A stretch of 64,000 bases of DNA from Phycisphaerae bacterium. Lineage in GTDB: Bacteria > Planctomycetota > Phycisphaerae > Sedimentisphaerales > Anaerobacaceae. Where the stretch lies: positions 1 through 64,000 of the forward strand of contig JAIPFM010000126.1 of the NCBI GenBank assembly GCA_021736645.1, written 5' to 3'. Below the pieces are notes generated by a model. It did no database searches and was not told the origin of the DNA. It saw nothing but the letters and a program-made list of their open reading frames with translations. Shown here in pieces: positions 47,923-57,407 of this stretch (positions are counted from its first letter, which is position 1; every line of letters starts with the position of its first letter). The position numbers and the translations under genes are program-made.

Positions 47923-49425
47923 ATGAAAACAGTCAAGCAGGAAGTATGGTTCATAACGGGCAGCCAGCATCTATACGGAGAAGCAACACTCAAGCGCGTG
48001 GCTGAGGATTCAAAAAGGATCGCTCACACCCTGTCACGCGCCAAATCGCTGCCCGTCAAAGTCGTATTCAAACCCACTCTGACCACGCCCGATGCAGTCA
48101 CGGACCTGTGCATCAAGGCCAATTCTTCTGCCGACTGTATCGGCCTGATCTGCTGGATGCACACCTTCAGCCCGGCCAAGATGTGGATCACTGGACTCAA
48201 GGTCCTGCAAAAACCCTTTATGCACCTGCATACCCAGTTCAACCGCGATATCCCCTGGGACAGTATTGACATGGACTTCATGAATCTCAACCAGTCTGCC
48301 CATGGCGGACGCGAATTTGGATTCATCTGCAGCCGTCTCCGGAAAAACCGCAAGGTCGTGGTCGGTCACTGGCAGGAGCCGGCTGTGCAGCACAAGGTCG
48401 GCGTATGGATGAGAGCGGCCATGGCCCATCATGATTCCCAGGGCGCCAGAATTGCGCGTTTTGGTGACAACATGCGTGAAGTGGCCGTCACAGAAGGCGA
48501 CAAGGTCGAGGCCCAGAAGTGCTTTGGCTATGCTGTCAACGGATATGGCGTGGGTGACCTGGTGGCAGCCATTAGCCAGATCTCCGAAGCGCAGGTGGAC
48601 CGTCTGGTCAAGGACTACGATGCCCAGTACGAAGTGGTCAAGGCCGGTCGCGACGGCGGCAAGAAACGGGAATCCGTGCGTGAGGCGGCGCGCATCGAAC
48701 TCGGCATGCGAGCCTTCCTCGAAGCCGGTGACTTTGTGGGCTTCACCACCACCTTTGAAGACCTCTACGGCCTCAAGCAACTGCCAGGCCTGGCAGTTCA
48801 GCGCCTCATGGCAGAGGGCTATGGGTTTGGTGCAGAGGGTGACTGGAAGACCGCCGCTCTGGTTCGGGCCATGAAGGTCATGAGCCAGGGTCTGACCGGC
48901 GGCACCAGCTTTATGGAGGACTACACCTATCACCTCGAACCAGGCAACCAGAAGGTCCTGGGTGCCCACATGCTGGAAATCTGCGATTCCATTGCCAATG
49001 GCAAACCCACCCTGGAAGTCCACCCTCTGGGCATCGGAGGCAAGGCCGATCCCGTACGCCTCGTGTTCAATGTGGATCAAGGCCCTGGCCTCAATGCCTC
49101 GATCATTGACATGGGCAACCGCTTCCGCATGGTGGTCAACACCGTGGATGTGGTCAACCCGGATGCCGACCTGCCCAAGCTGCCCGTGGCCCGTGTGGTC
49201 TGGGTACCAAAACCCAATCTCGAAGTGGGTGCAGGGGCCTGGATCCATGCCGGTGCAGCGCACCATTCAGGCTTCTCCATGGCCCTGACAGCCGAGCACA
49301 TGGAAGACTTTGCAGACATGTTCAACCTCGAATACGTCGAAATCAACGAAGCCACCACCATCACTGACATCAAAAACCAGCTCCGCTGGAACGAAATGTA
49401 CTACATGCTGGCCAAGGGGCTCTAG
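47923..49425 (+). CDS. araA: L-arabinose isomerase
   Basis: The product has 500 residues, the family length: [39 protein letters not shown], then [11 protein letters not shown] and AHMLEICDS with the metal-binding Glu residues and [10 protein letters not shown]. It converts L-arabinose to L-ribulose using manganese. AGGAG precedes the start. araB and araD are not in this window. With the downstream CE15 esterase it suggests use of arabinoxylan. Confidence 0.97.
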   Translation: MKTVKQEVWFITGSQHLYGEATLKRVAEDSKRIAHTLSRAKSLPVKVVFKPTLTTPDAVTDLCIKANSSADCIGLICWMHTFSPAKMWITGLKVLQKPFMHLHTQFNRDIPWDSIDMDFMNLNQSAHGGREFGFICSRLRKNRKVVVGHWQEPAVQHKVGVWMRAAMAHHDSQGARIARFGDNMREVAVTEGDKVEAQKCFGYAVNGYGVGDLVAAISQISEAQVDRLVKDYDAQYEVVKAGRDGGKKRESVREAARIELGMRAFLEAGDFVGFTTTFEDLYGLKQLPGLAVQRLMAEGYGFGAEGDWKTAALVRAMKVMSQGLTGGTSFMEDYTYHLEPGNQKVLGAHMLEICDSIANGKPTLEVHPLGIGGKADPVRLVFNVDQGPGLNASIIDMGNRFRMVVNTVDVVNPDADLPKLPVARVVWVPKPNLEVGAGAWIHAGAAHHSGFSMALTAEHMEDFADMFNLEYVEINEATTITDIKNQLRWNEMYYMLAKGL

Positions 49426-49450
49426 GTTTCTGGCTGTTGGCTAACGGCTG

Positions 49451-49483
49451 CCCCTGACCCCTGATCCCCAACCCCTGACCCCC
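49451..49483 (+). repeat. Short degenerate CCCCTGA repeats between araA and the esterase gene
   Basis: Four consecutive near-copies of CCCCTGACC / CCCCTGATC / CCCCAAC occur just after araA, preceded by ggctgttggctaacggctg. The style matches the short-word mosaic at 5850-6110. Confidence 0.6.
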
Positions 49484-49502
49484 GAAACGGAGGTGTCGAG
49501 TT

Positions 49503-50762
49503 ATGACAAGAAAAACGTTGTCCGTAGCGTTCATCGCTGTATTGGCCCTGCTGTCAACAGGGTACGCCACCAATGTGGATGAATCCCTGGTGCCTGAATA
49601 CACACTACCGGATGCGATGGTACTGGCCAGTGGTGAGCCAGTGGCCACTGCCGAACAGTGGCGTACGCAACGTCGCAATGAACTGCTGAGCCTGTTCAGG
49701 GCCCATATGTACGGCCAGGCACCCGGGTCGACAGCGTTTGTACAGACAAACAGAGAGACAGTCCTGGATGCCCTGGATGGACGCGCCATACGTCAGCAGG
49801 TGACCCTGCGCCTCAGTGACATACCGGACAGCCCTGAACTGGATCTCTTGATTTATCTGCCCAAGCAGGCAGCCAAGTCACCAGTGCCCGTGTTTCTCGG
49901 CCTGAATTTTCAGGGCAACCACACCATCCATACGGACCCGGGCATTCGTCTGTGCCGATCCTGGCTCCCTGAAAATCGCCAGGCCACTGAAGCGTCGCGG
50001 GGCGCAGCTGCGTCACGCTGGCCCGTGGAAATGATCCTGGAGCAGGGATTTGGTCTGGTCACACTGTACTATGGTGACATTGACCCGGACTTCCACGACG
50101 CATTCAAAAACGGGGTGCACGCCCTGTATCCCACGCTACAGCAGCGGAGCGACAACTTCAGTACCATTGGTGCCTGGGCCTGGGGCCTGAGCCGAGTCAT
50201 GGACACCCTGGAAACTGACACACAGATCAACGCCAAACGAGTCGCAGTGCTGGGGCATTCACGCCTGGGCAAGACCTCGCTGTGGGCCGGTGCCACAGAT
50301 GAACGCTTTTCCCTGGTCATCAGCAATGACTCCGGATCAGGCGGAGCAGCCCTGTTTCGCAGGTGCTTTGGCGAACGCATCGAAGACCTCAACACCCGCT
50401 TTCCCCACTGGTTCTGCAAGGCCTTCAAGCAGTATGACTACAAAGAAGACACACTGCCCTTTGATCAGCACATGTTGATCGCGCTCATGGCACCGCGGCC
50501 TGTGTACGTGGCCAGCGCCACTCTGGACACCTGGGCAGACCCCAAGGGTGAATTCCTGGCGGCCAGGGCTACCAATCCTGTGTACCGCCTGTTTGGCTTT
50601 GAAGGCCTGCCTGCCACACAATGGCCCGAACCAGACCATCCCATTCACGGCCGCATCGGCTACCACCTGCGCACAGGCAAGCACGACCTCACAGCCTATG
50701 ACTGGACCCAGTACATGGCCTTTGCCAAACAGCAATGGTCTCTATCTGCAGGCTTAGACTAG
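49503..50762 (+). CDS. Secreted CE15 glucuronoyl esterase
   Basis: The product has 419 residues with a signal peptide (KTLSVAFIAVLALLSTGYA). The alpha/beta-hydrolase nucleophile is Ser253 in GHSRLGKTSLWAGA, followed by ISNDSGSGGAALFRR and the histidine loop DQHMLIALMAPRPVYV, all typical of carbohydrate esterase family 15. Early LFRAHMYGQAPG and GLNFQGNHT also fit. These enzymes split ester bonds between lignin alcohols and the 4-O-methyl-glucuronic acid of xylan. AACGGAGG precedes the ATG. It follows araA after 77 bp. Confidence 0.92.
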   Translation: MTRKTLSVAFIAVLALLSTGYATNVDESLVPEYTLPDAMVLASGEPVATAEQWRTQRRNELLSLFRAHMYGQAPGSTAFVQTNRETVLDALDGRAIRQQVTLRLSDIPDSPELDLLIYLPKQAAKSPVPVFLGLNFQGNHTIHTDPGIRLCRSWLPENRQATEASRGAAASRWPVEMILEQGFGLVTLYYGDIDPDFHDAFKNGVHALYPTLQQRSDNFSTIGAWAWGLSRVMDTLETDTQINAKRVAVLGHSRLGKTSLWAGATDERFSLVISNDSGSGGAALFRRCFGERIEDLNTRFPHWFCKAFKQYDYKEDTLPFDQHMLIALMAPRPVYVASATLDTWADPKGEFLAARATNPVYRLFGFEGLPATQWPEPDHPIHGRIGYHLRTGKHDLTAYDWTQYMAFAKQQWSLSAGLD

Positions 50763-50786
50763 TTCTGCAACGAGGGTTTGGGGGCG

Positions 50787-53465
50787 ATGCAAAAGGAACT
50801 GACCACGGCCATATTGCCGAACGGATCACTGACCCTGGAATGGCATGATCTGGAGGAGCCTGTGTCCAGGGATCAACAGATCCTTCAGGACGAGGTGATC
50901 CAACGGTTCGAGGACCATGACCATGGCTGGCTGTTGTTCCTGGGATTTTCCGATCCAGCGATCTCCTTGTGCGAGTCTCTGGCATTTTGGCGGCGCGTGG
51001 CAGGGACCTTCACCGACCGCCTGATCAAGACTGAAGACCTGGAAACCCTGCGACACAAGGTGACAGTGACATTGACACCGGACGAGGCCCGGGTCTTTCT
51101 GGAAACAGCCCCGTTTATGCCCGGGGCCGCATACCTGACCCAGGAGGTCATCCAGGAGATCTGGTCCCAGCTCAATGGGGCTTTCCGGAAGCAGATCAAG
51201 GCCCACACAGGCACTGTGGCAACGTTTGTCCAGACCTTGAGCGCCAGGGTTCACCTGGTGGGACGGGTGTTTTTTCATTTGGTGGAGAGCAAAAAGGAGG
51301 CGTATCCCTTTGCCTTCATGGCCACCTATTCCACGGGCCTCAACACCCGAGGCGAGTCCAGACACCTGCCCCTCAAACATGCCCTGACCGAATTCGGCGC
51401 GAACAGCCGCAAAATGCTCGATCTGCTTTCTACTGTATACCGGGCTGCCAAGGAAAGCCCTTTCATCTCGGACATCCTGGCCAGTGGCGAGATCTTCCAT
51501 CCCCTGGCCCTGCATGCAAATGAGGCGTATGGCATTTTAAAAGAGGTCACCCTGTACGAGACTGCCGGTATCCTGTGCCGCATTCCCAACTGGTGGAAGC
51601 ACCGCACAGCAGGTGTGCATCTGACCCTCAACATCGGCGAGAGACCGCCTACCTCTCTGGGCCTGGATTCCTTGCTTGACTGCCAGGCCGGCCTGCGTCT
51701 GGGCGAGGACGAGGTCACAGAAGAGGAAGTCCGACGTATCCTGGCTGAATCGGAAGGTCTGGCCTTTCTCAAGGGCAAGTGGGTGGAAGTCGACCGCGAT
51801 CGCCTGGCCCAGACCCTGCATGCCTATGAACAGGCGCACACCCTGATGCAGGCAGGTCAACTCACACTGCGTGAGGCCATGCGGCTTCAATTGGGCGGCC
51901 ACCAGATGACAGCCACACAAACCGACGCGGACACAGAGGTGTCACACGGCCAATGGCTCCAGAGTGTGATGGACAAACTCCGCCATCCTGAGCAGATCCA
52001 CAGGGTCTCTCTGCCTGCCAATTTTGGGGCGAAGTTGCGTCCCTACCAGCAGACAGGACTGAACTGGCTCTGTTTCCTCAACACCCTGCAACTGGGGTCC
52101 TGCCTGGCAGACGACATGGGCCTGGGCAAGACCATCCAGATGCTGGCCATGCTGAGCACACTCAAGGCTGCTACGCCCGGAAAATCATCAAAGAAACAAG
52201 GTGTCCCCAGTTTGCTGGTGCTGCCAGCGTCCCTGCTTGGCAACTGGAGCGACGAGATCCAACGGTTTGCGCCGTCACTTCGTTTTGTCGTGGCCCACGC
52301 CTCAGGCCCCCTGGATCGCAAGACGCTACAGACCGGGCCGGTTTTAAAGGATACGGACCTGGTGATCACCACCTACGCCCTGTGCCAGAAATACGCGTGG
52401 CTCCAATCCCAAACGTGGAACCTGGTCATTTTGGATGAAGCTCAGGCCATCAAGAATCCCGGCACAAAACAGACCCGGGCCGTGAAGAAGCTTAAAGCTC
52501 GAAATCGCATCGTGTTGACAGGCACACCCATTGAGAACCGTTTGTCTGACCTGTGGTCCCTGTTTGACTTTCTCAACCCGGGCCTGCTGGGCACAGCCTC
52601 TGAGTTTTCAAAATTCGCCAAGGCCCTCAAGGACAATCCCACAGGGTATGCACGCCTGAAAAAGATCATCGGCCCGTACATCCTCAGACGCCTCAAAACA
52701 GACAAGACCGTCATAGCGGACCTGCCTGACAAGGTGGAGATAAAGACCTATGCTGAGCTCAGCAAGAAACAGATTGTCCTGTACAGGCAACTGGTAGAGC
52801 AACTCAAAGACACCCTGGAAGAAGAGTCCACGGACATCCAGCGCAAGGGTCTGGTCCTGGCGTCGCTCATGAAGTTCAAGCAGTTGTGCAATCATCCAGA
52901 CCAGTATCTGGGCCAGGGCGCATTTGCCGAAGATCACAGCGGCAAGTTCCAGCGTCTGCGCAGCCTCTGCGAGACCATCCATGAGAAACGTGAGAAGGTC
53001 CTGATCTTCACCCAGTTCCGGGAAATCATCGATCCCCTGCACACCTTCCTCACCTCCCTGTTTGGCAGTGATGGACTCGTCCTGCACGGCGGCACGGCCG
53101 TCAAAAAACGCAGAGACATTGTCTCAAAATTCCAGACCGACCCCGCCATCCCCTTTATGGTCCTGTCCCTCAAGGCCGGGGGCGTAGGCCTGAACTTGAC
53201 AGCCGCCAGTCACGTGATACACTTTGACCGATGGTGGAACCCGGCCGTTGAAAACCAGGCGACTGATAGAGCCTATCGCATCGGCCAGCACAAAAACGTG
53301 GTGGTCCACAAGTTTATCACCCAGGGAACGCTGGAAGAAAAGATCGACAAACTCCTGGAAGACAAGGCCGAACTCTCGCGTCGTATCGTACCCACAGCCC
53401 AGGAACAATGGGTCACGGAAATGAACAATCAGGAACTATTGGAACTCTTCACCCTATCCTTATAA
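50787..53465 (+). CDS. SNF2-family helicase-like ATPase
   Basis: The product has 892 residues from the ATG at 50787; a TTG three codons earlier is possible. After about 420 residues of the bacterial SNF2-associated region come the seven motifs: DDMGLGKTIQMLAML (I), LDEAQAIKNPGTK (II), LTGTPIENRLSDLWSLFDF (III) and in the second half LSLKAGGVGLNLTAA (V) and ATDRAYRIGQ (VI). Members translocate on duplex DNA to remodel protein-DNA or RNA polymerase complexes. It ends 10 bp before the SWIM gene. Bacterial SNF2 proteins often carry a SWIM finger; here it is encoded separately. Confidence 0.93.
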   Translation: MQKELTTAILPNGSLTLEWHDLEEPVSRDQQILQDEVIQRFEDHDHGWLLFLGFSDPAISLCESLAFWRRVAGTFTDRLIKTEDLETLRHKVTVTLTPDEARVFLETAPFMPGAAYLTQEVIQEIWSQLNGAFRKQIKAHTGTVATFVQTLSARVHLVGRVFFHLVESKKEAYPFAFMATYSTGLNTRGESRHLPLKHALTEFGANSRKMLDLLSTVYRAAKESPFISDILASGEIFHPLALHANEAYGILKEVTLYETAGILCRIPNWWKHRTAGVHLTLNIGERPPTSLGLDSLLDCQAGLRLGEDEVTEEEVRRILAESEGLAFLKGKWVEVDRDRLAQTLHAYEQAHTLMQAGQLTLREAMRLQLGGHQMTATQTDADTEVSHGQWLQSVMDKLRHPEQIHRVSLPANFGAKLRPYQQTGLNWLCFLNTLQLGSCLADDMGLGKTIQMLAMLSTLKAATPGKSSKKQGVPSLLVLPASLLGNWSDEIQRFAPSLRFVVAHASGPLDRKTLQTGPVLKDTDLVITTYALCQKYAWLQSQTWNLVILDEAQAIKNPGTKQTRAVKKLKARNRIVLTGTPIENRLSDLWSLFDFLNPGLLGTASEFSKFAKALKDNPTGYARLKKIIGPYILRRLKTDKTVIADLPDKVEIKTYAELSKKQIVLYRQLVEQLKDTLEEESTDIQRKGLVLASLMKFKQLCNHPDQYLGQGAFAEDHSGKFQRLRSLCETIHEKREKVLIFTQFREIIDPLHTFLTSLFGSDGLVLHGGTAVKKRRDIVSKFQTDPAIPFMVLSLKAGGVGLNLTAASHVIHFDRWWNPAVENQATDRAYRIGQHKNVVVHKFITQGTLEEKIDKLLEDKAELSRRIVPTAQEQWVTEMNNQELLELFTLSL

Positions 53466-53475
53466 GGAACCTCGC

Positions 53476-54435
53476 ATGGGATTCTATGACTACGGCTACC
53501 CCGCCTACGTGTCTGTCGCCCAAAAACGGGCCAAGGCCAAACGCCAACTCGAAAAGCTCCGCAAGAAGAACCCGAACCTCCGACCCATCGTCCTGGAGGG
53601 TTCAGCCCTGACCAGAACATGGTGGGGCAAGGCGTGGAACAAGAACCTCGAACGGTACGCAGACTTCTCCAATCGCATCGGGCGCGGACGCAGTTACGTA
53701 CGTCACGGCGCAGTCCTCGACCTCCAGATCGCACCCGGTAAGGTCACAGCCCTGGTCCAGGGCAGCCGAAGCAAACCGTACAACGTAGACATTGACATCA
53801 AATCCATTACCAAGACTCAATGGCAGACCATTGTCCAGGCAGTGGGCAAGGAGCTATCGTCTCTCGAGCAACTGCTCGAAGGCCGTTTCCCCAAGGCTCT
53901 CGAGACCACATTCACCAAAGAGAAGCAAGGCCTGTTTCCCACGCCCAGAGAGATCAGCCTGAAATGCAGTTGCCCGGACTGGGCCACCATGTGCAAGCAC
54001 GTGGCCGCCGCACTCTACGGCATCGGCACGCGCCTGGACGAAGATCCCCTGCTGTTCTTTGTCCTGCGTCAGGCCAAGGTCGAGGACCTCATCACCCAGG
54101 CCGTACAGGACCAGTCCGACAAACTCCTCAAACAGGCCAAACGAAAGAGCACGCGCGTCATCGACGACTCTGAACTCGGCGATGTCTTCGGCATTGACCT
54201 GGACACGGAAACCAAAGCCGTCCCAAAACACCACATCAAGACAAGTTCGCGCCAGACCAAGAAGGCCGCCGCCCCAAAACGCAAGACCGCAAAAAAGAAG
54301 GTCGTCAAAAAGAAAGCTGCCAAGACCGCCAAAAAGGTCAGTCAAAAGAAGACTCAAAAGCCGGTGAAGAAGCCGGCGAAGAAGGTGGTTAAAAAAGTGG
54401 TCAAAAAGAAGGTCGCTAAAAAGACCAAGACATAA
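53476..54435 (+). CDS. SWIM zinc-finger protein with histone-H1-like lysine tail
   Basis: The product has 319 residues. A SWIM finger sits at 164-175 (CSCPDWATMCKH, the CxCx(n)CxH pattern), a DNA or protein-binding module. The region before it (RTWWGKAWNKNLERYADFSN) is conserved in SWIM proteins that accompany SNF2 helicases. From about residue 256 to the end it is a lysine/alanine/valine tail with 28 Lys in 64 residues, KKVVKKVVKKKVAKK in part, resembling bacterial histone H1-like proteins. It probably binds DNA with the upstream helicase. AAGGA precedes the start. Confidence 0.9.
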   Translation: MGFYDYGYPAYVSVAQKRAKAKRQLEKLRKKNPNLRPIVLEGSALTRTWWGKAWNKNLERYADFSNRIGRGRSYVRHGAVLDLQIAPGKVTALVQGSRSKPYNVDIDIKSITKTQWQTIVQAVGKELSSLEQLLEGRFPKALETTFTKEKQGLFPTPREISLKCSCPDWATMCKHVAAALYGIGTRLDEDPLLFFVLRQAKVEDLITQAVQDQSDKLLKQAKRKSTRVIDDSELGDVFGIDLDTETKAVPKHHIKTSSRQTKKAAAPKRKTAKKKVVKKKAAKTAKKVSQKKTQKPVKKPAKKVVKKVVKKKVAKKTKT

Positions 54436-54460
54436 AGGTCCCACGTACCTCTTAGCTGTG

Positions 54461-55120
54461 TCAGGCAAAACTAGTGAGCACTGAAAAGAAATGGCAGCCA
54501 CTGCCGGCCAGGACAAACAGGTGCCAGATGCCGTGGCTGAAATTGAGCTGACGCCACGCATAGAATACCACGCCAAGGGTGTAGCAGCAGCCGCCTGCTA
54601 CAAGAAACACAGTACTGATAGTCGGCAGGGCCCGGGTCATGGGCACAATGGCAAACACGATCATCCAGCCCATGAGCAGATACAACACCACCATCAGCTT
54701 TCGAAACCGGGTCAGGTAGATGGAGCGGATGATCACACCGATCAATGCCAGCGCCCAGATCACGCCGAACAGAGTCCACCCCACAGGGCCTCTGAGTGTT
54801 GTGAGCAGAAACGGCGTATAGGTGCCTGCAATGAGCAAAAAAATCGCCACGTGGTCCAGGCGTGCGAATACTCTTTTGACCCGTGGGTTGGTGACGCTGT
54901 GATAAAGCGTGGAAAACGAATAGAGTATGATCAAGCTGCTTCCAAACACGGCCGACCCCACAATGTGCCATGCGGTCCCCTGCTTCACTGAAAGGACTAT
55001 CAACCAGATCAGGCCCGCAATACTAAATAACGCACCCATGCCATGAGTAACACTGTTAAACACCTCTTCACCGGGAGTCAATGTGCGACGTTCTGCCTTA
55101 TTTTGTGTAAGCGTGATCAC
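54461..55120 (-). CDS. Hemolysin III / YqfA-type membrane protein
   Basis: The product has 219 residues with seven predicted membrane helices. Family motifs are EEVFNSVTHGMGALFS, YSFSTLYHS, LDHVAIFLLIAGTYTPF and the C-terminal HGIWHLFVLAGSGCHFF. These put Ser, His and Asp residues in the pattern of the PAQR/CREST hydrolase superfamily (zinc-dependent lipid hydrolases). Cell role in bacteria is unclear. It starts 23 bp after the rubredoxin reductase and is probably co-transcribed. Confidence 0.92.
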   Translation of the reverse strand: MITLTQNKAERRTLTPGEEVFNSVTHGMGALFSIAGLIWLIVLSVKQGTAWHIVGSAVFGSSLIILYSFSTLYHSVTNPRVKRVFARLDHVAIFLLIAGTYTPFLLTTLRGPVGWTLFGVIWALALIGVIIRSIYLTRFRKLMVVLYLLMGWMIVFAIVPMTRALPTISTVFLVAGGCCYTLGVVFYAWRQLNFSHGIWHLFVLAGSGCHFFSVLTSFA

Positions 55121-55143
55121 TGTTTAGGTTCTCTTTCACTGAC

Positions 55144-56649
55144 TCAATCCGGCTGGCTGACGAGAAATGCCTGAACGGATTCAACACTGTGATCACCCTG
55201 CAAAATGCGCGAACAATCTCGCTTTTTTTCCACAGTATGTTTGACATGGGCAGATTGCGTGGTATCCCCCAGCAGAATCGCACCGACCATGTGACTGTCT
55301 CTAAAGACATAGGATTGATAGTGGCCGTTCACGGTGCCTTGGATCACCTCAAAACTGGCGTCTTCCGGCGTAATGTCACCGATACTGAACATATCAAAGC
55401 CCAGGACCTTGAGCATGTTGGACCGAGGCACACCGAGAAATTCAGTGGGGCTGCCAGCCGCATTGAGCCCTGCAATACTGCCCTGGAACTGAGCTGGCCC
55501 CCAGAGACCATAGACCATGCCTTGATGTTCGGTCACGTCACCCGCCGCGTAGATATCCGGCACGGAGGTCTGCAGGTGATTATTCACCACAATACCGCTG
55601 TGCACCTCCAGCCCGGCCAGGCGCGCCACGTAGCTATTGGGACGCACACCTGTCGACATGATGACCAGATCGGCAGGCACCAGATCGCCGTCCTCCAGGA
55701 GCACGCCGCGGGCCCGTTCATCCCCCACGATTTCTTTGACCCTGACCTTGGGGTACAGCTCGATACCCAGAGAACGCACGTGGGCCTCGAGACTCACTGC
55801 CGCAGTCTGTGTCAGTTGCCTGGGCAGAAGCCAGCCATACCCCTCCAGTACTGCCACGCGATTGACCTTGCCCACCAGGGCCCCTGCCGCTTCCAGGCCC
55901 AGAAGTCCCCCGCCTATGATCACCACCCGAGCATGGGCTTGAGCCAGGGCCAGAATGTGATCCGCATCTTGTCTGGTACGCAGGACCGTGACATTCTCGC
56001 GGTTGGCACCAGGCACCGCAGGCACAAAGGGATGAGAGCCCATGGCCAGAATCAGTTTGTCGTAGGACAAGTCTTCACTGTCTCTGAGCGTCAATCGCCG
56101 CTGATCCGTATCCACAGTACAGAGTTCGGTGGAGGGTCTGATCTGAATATCGCGTTCCTGATACCAATGCTCCGGATGCAGGGGCAAGCGCTGAGCCCCA
56201 ATCTGCCCTGCGAGGTAGCGTGTGAGATTCAGCCGGTAATACGGCAGTCCCGCTTCCTTGGACAGGATCACGATTTTGGCATCAGGCGACACCTTCCGAA
56301 TCGATTCAGCAGCCGAGATCCCGGCAATGCCGGCCCCTACAATGACAAAGGTCTGTGGTTTCTCACCAGAGGCAAACTGCTCGACCGTATCCGCATGATA
56401 CACCTCAAATTGATCAGCCGGCGCGCCGCAGACCGGGCAGACTTCAGGCGGCGTGTCTCCATCAGCCACATAGTCACACAGCAGACAGCGCCACTGGGAT
56501 GCGCCATCCGGTACGGCTGGACCAGGTTCTTCATAGGGCTCAAACAGATCACGTCCTGCACCGCAGAGCACACAACATTCCGGGGGCTCATCACCCGTAT
56601 GAATATAACCACAAACAGTACAAATCCATGCCTTGGGGCGTACGGCCAT
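55144..56649 (-). CDS. Rubredoxin-NAD(P)H oxidoreductase with two N-terminal rubredoxin domains
   Basis: The product has 501 residues. Two rubredoxin-like domains come first (WICTVCGYIHTGDEPPECCVLC and WRCLLCDYVADGDTPPEVCPVC), each with two CxxC iron pairs. They are joined to a pyridine-nucleotide-disulfide-type flavoprotein with the FAD motif VGAGIAGISAAESI, the NAD motif IIGGGLLGLEAAGAL and DIYAAGDVTE. Electrons would pass from NAD(P)H through FAD to rubredoxin iron, then to rubrerythrin encoded just upstream. The pair forms an NAD(P)H peroxidase route in anaerobes. It follows rubrerythrin but is separated by a terminator. Confidence 0.93.
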   Translation of the reverse strand: MAVRPKAWICTVCGYIHTGDEPPECCVLCGAGRDLFEPYEEPGPAVPDGASQWRCLLCDYVADGDTPPEVCPVCGAPADQFEVYHADTVEQFASGEKPQTFVIVGAGIAGISAAESIRKVSPDAKIVILSKEAGLPYYRLNLTRYLAGQIGAQRLPLHPEHWYQERDIQIRPSTELCTVDTDQRRLTLRDSEDLSYDKLILAMGSHPFVPAVPGANRENVTVLRTRQDADHILALAQAHARVVIIGGGLLGLEAAGALVGKVNRVAVLEGYGWLLPRQLTQTAAVSLEAHVRSLGIELYPKVRVKEIVGDERARGVLLEDGDLVPADLVIMSTGVRPNSYVARLAGLEVHSGIVVNNHLQTSVPDIYAAGDVTEHQGMVYGLWGPAQFQGSIAGLNAAGSPTEFLGVPRSNMLKVLGFDMFSIGDITPEDASFEVIQGTVNGHYQSYVFRDSHMVGAILLGDTTQSAHVKHTVEKKRDCSRILQGDHSVESVQAFLVSQPD

Positions 56650-56675
56650 CGGTTCTCCCAGCAGTCTAATACCAT

Positions 56676-56712
56676 AAAAAAACGGCGTATCCCTGCAACA
56701 GGAATACGCCGT
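56676..56712 (-). terminator. Intrinsic terminator after rubrerythrin
   Basis: On the minus strand a 14-bp stem (ACGGCGTATTCCTG with CAGGGATACGCCGT, one G-U pair) closes a tiny loop and is followed by seven T. It lies 18 bp after the rubrerythrin stop and about 27 bp ahead of the reductase start, so most rubrerythrin transcripts should end here. Confidence 0.88.
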
Positions 56713-56729
56713 GCATTTTACGCGACCTC

Positions 56730-57230
56730 TTATGCTACTTCAATAAACTTACCTGCAGGGGCGCCGCAAACCGAGCACTTATCCTCAACGCCATCATACA
56801 CCGTGTTGCCGCAGATTTCGCACACATAGACCTTGCGATCAGCCAGGTCTTTGCCGCCCTTGACCGCATCCAGGGCCTTGGCATACATATTGTAATGAAC
56901 CTCTTCCACGACCAGGGCATTGCGAAAGGTAATCTCAGCCGCTTTGTTGCCCTCGGCCTGAGCCTCTTTCACGTAGGGCGGATACATGGTCTGAAACTCA
57001 AACCCTTCGCCCGCCGCAGCCTCGGCCAGATTGGCGGCCGTGTCCTGGATGCCACCCATGGCTCGAAGATGTGCATGGGCATGCACGGTTTCAGCAGCAG
57101 CCGCAGCTCGAAACAGCCTGGCCACATTGGGATAACCGTCCTTGTCTGCTTTCGCCGCAAAGGCCAGATACTTGCGATTGGCCTGACTCTCACCAGCAAA
57201 GGCCTCTGCTAAATTGTCTTTTGTTGCCAT
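56730..57230 (-). CDS. Rubrerythrin
   Basis: The product has 166 residues from MATKDNLAEAFAGESQANRK; GGGAG lies before this ATG, and an earlier in-frame start at 57257 is rejected. The four-helix diiron domain has EAFAGESQANRKY, AAAAETVHAHAH and VVEEVHYNMYAKAL, supplying Glu and His ligands. A C-terminal rubredoxin finger follows (CEICGNTV, CSVC). It reduces hydrogen peroxide in the cytoplasm of anaerobes. Confidence 0.96.
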   Translation of the reverse strand: MATKDNLAEAFAGESQANRKYLAFAAKADKDGYPNVARLFRAAAAAETVHAHAHLRAMGGIQDTAANLAEAAAGEGFEFQTMYPPYVKEAQAEGNKAAEITFRNALVVEEVHYNMYAKALDAVKGGKDLADRKVYVCEICGNTVYDGVEDKCSVCGAPAGKFIEVA

Positions 57231-57290
57231 AGATTGACTCCCATTCAGTTGCTTCATTGAAAAACAGATTAATAAGCTTCGGAGCCTTAT

Positions 57291-57342
57291 GTTAAATTGG
57301 AATCCGGCTTACTTGTCAAGCCTTTTGTGACCTGACAAAAGG
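57291..57342 (-). promoter_or_regulatory. Rubrerythrin promoter with adjacent operator-like palindrome
   Basis: On the minus strand TTGACA (57314-57319), a 17-nt spacer and TTTAAC (57291-57296) form a promoter. Directly upstream, CCTTTTGT and ACAAAAGG (57321-57342) form an 8-bp inverted repeat with a 6-bp centre. Its place next to the -35 box suits a peroxide or redox regulator. The regulator is not identified. Confidence 0.6.
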
Positions 57343-57407
57343 TGGGAAATGGAACTTTTATGCTTGGAAAAACACCACACCTCAGAGCACGGCCAATGCG
57401 AAGACGT

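Noticed and set aside
48034-49266. 410-codon minus-strand frame opposite araA
   Set aside because: araA is full length with conserved active-site motifs; the antisense frame has none.
55189-56829. 546-codon plus-strand frame opposite the rubredoxin reductase
   Set aside because: It is a shadow of a gene whose motifs are unambiguous, and it runs across the terminator and into rubrerythrin.
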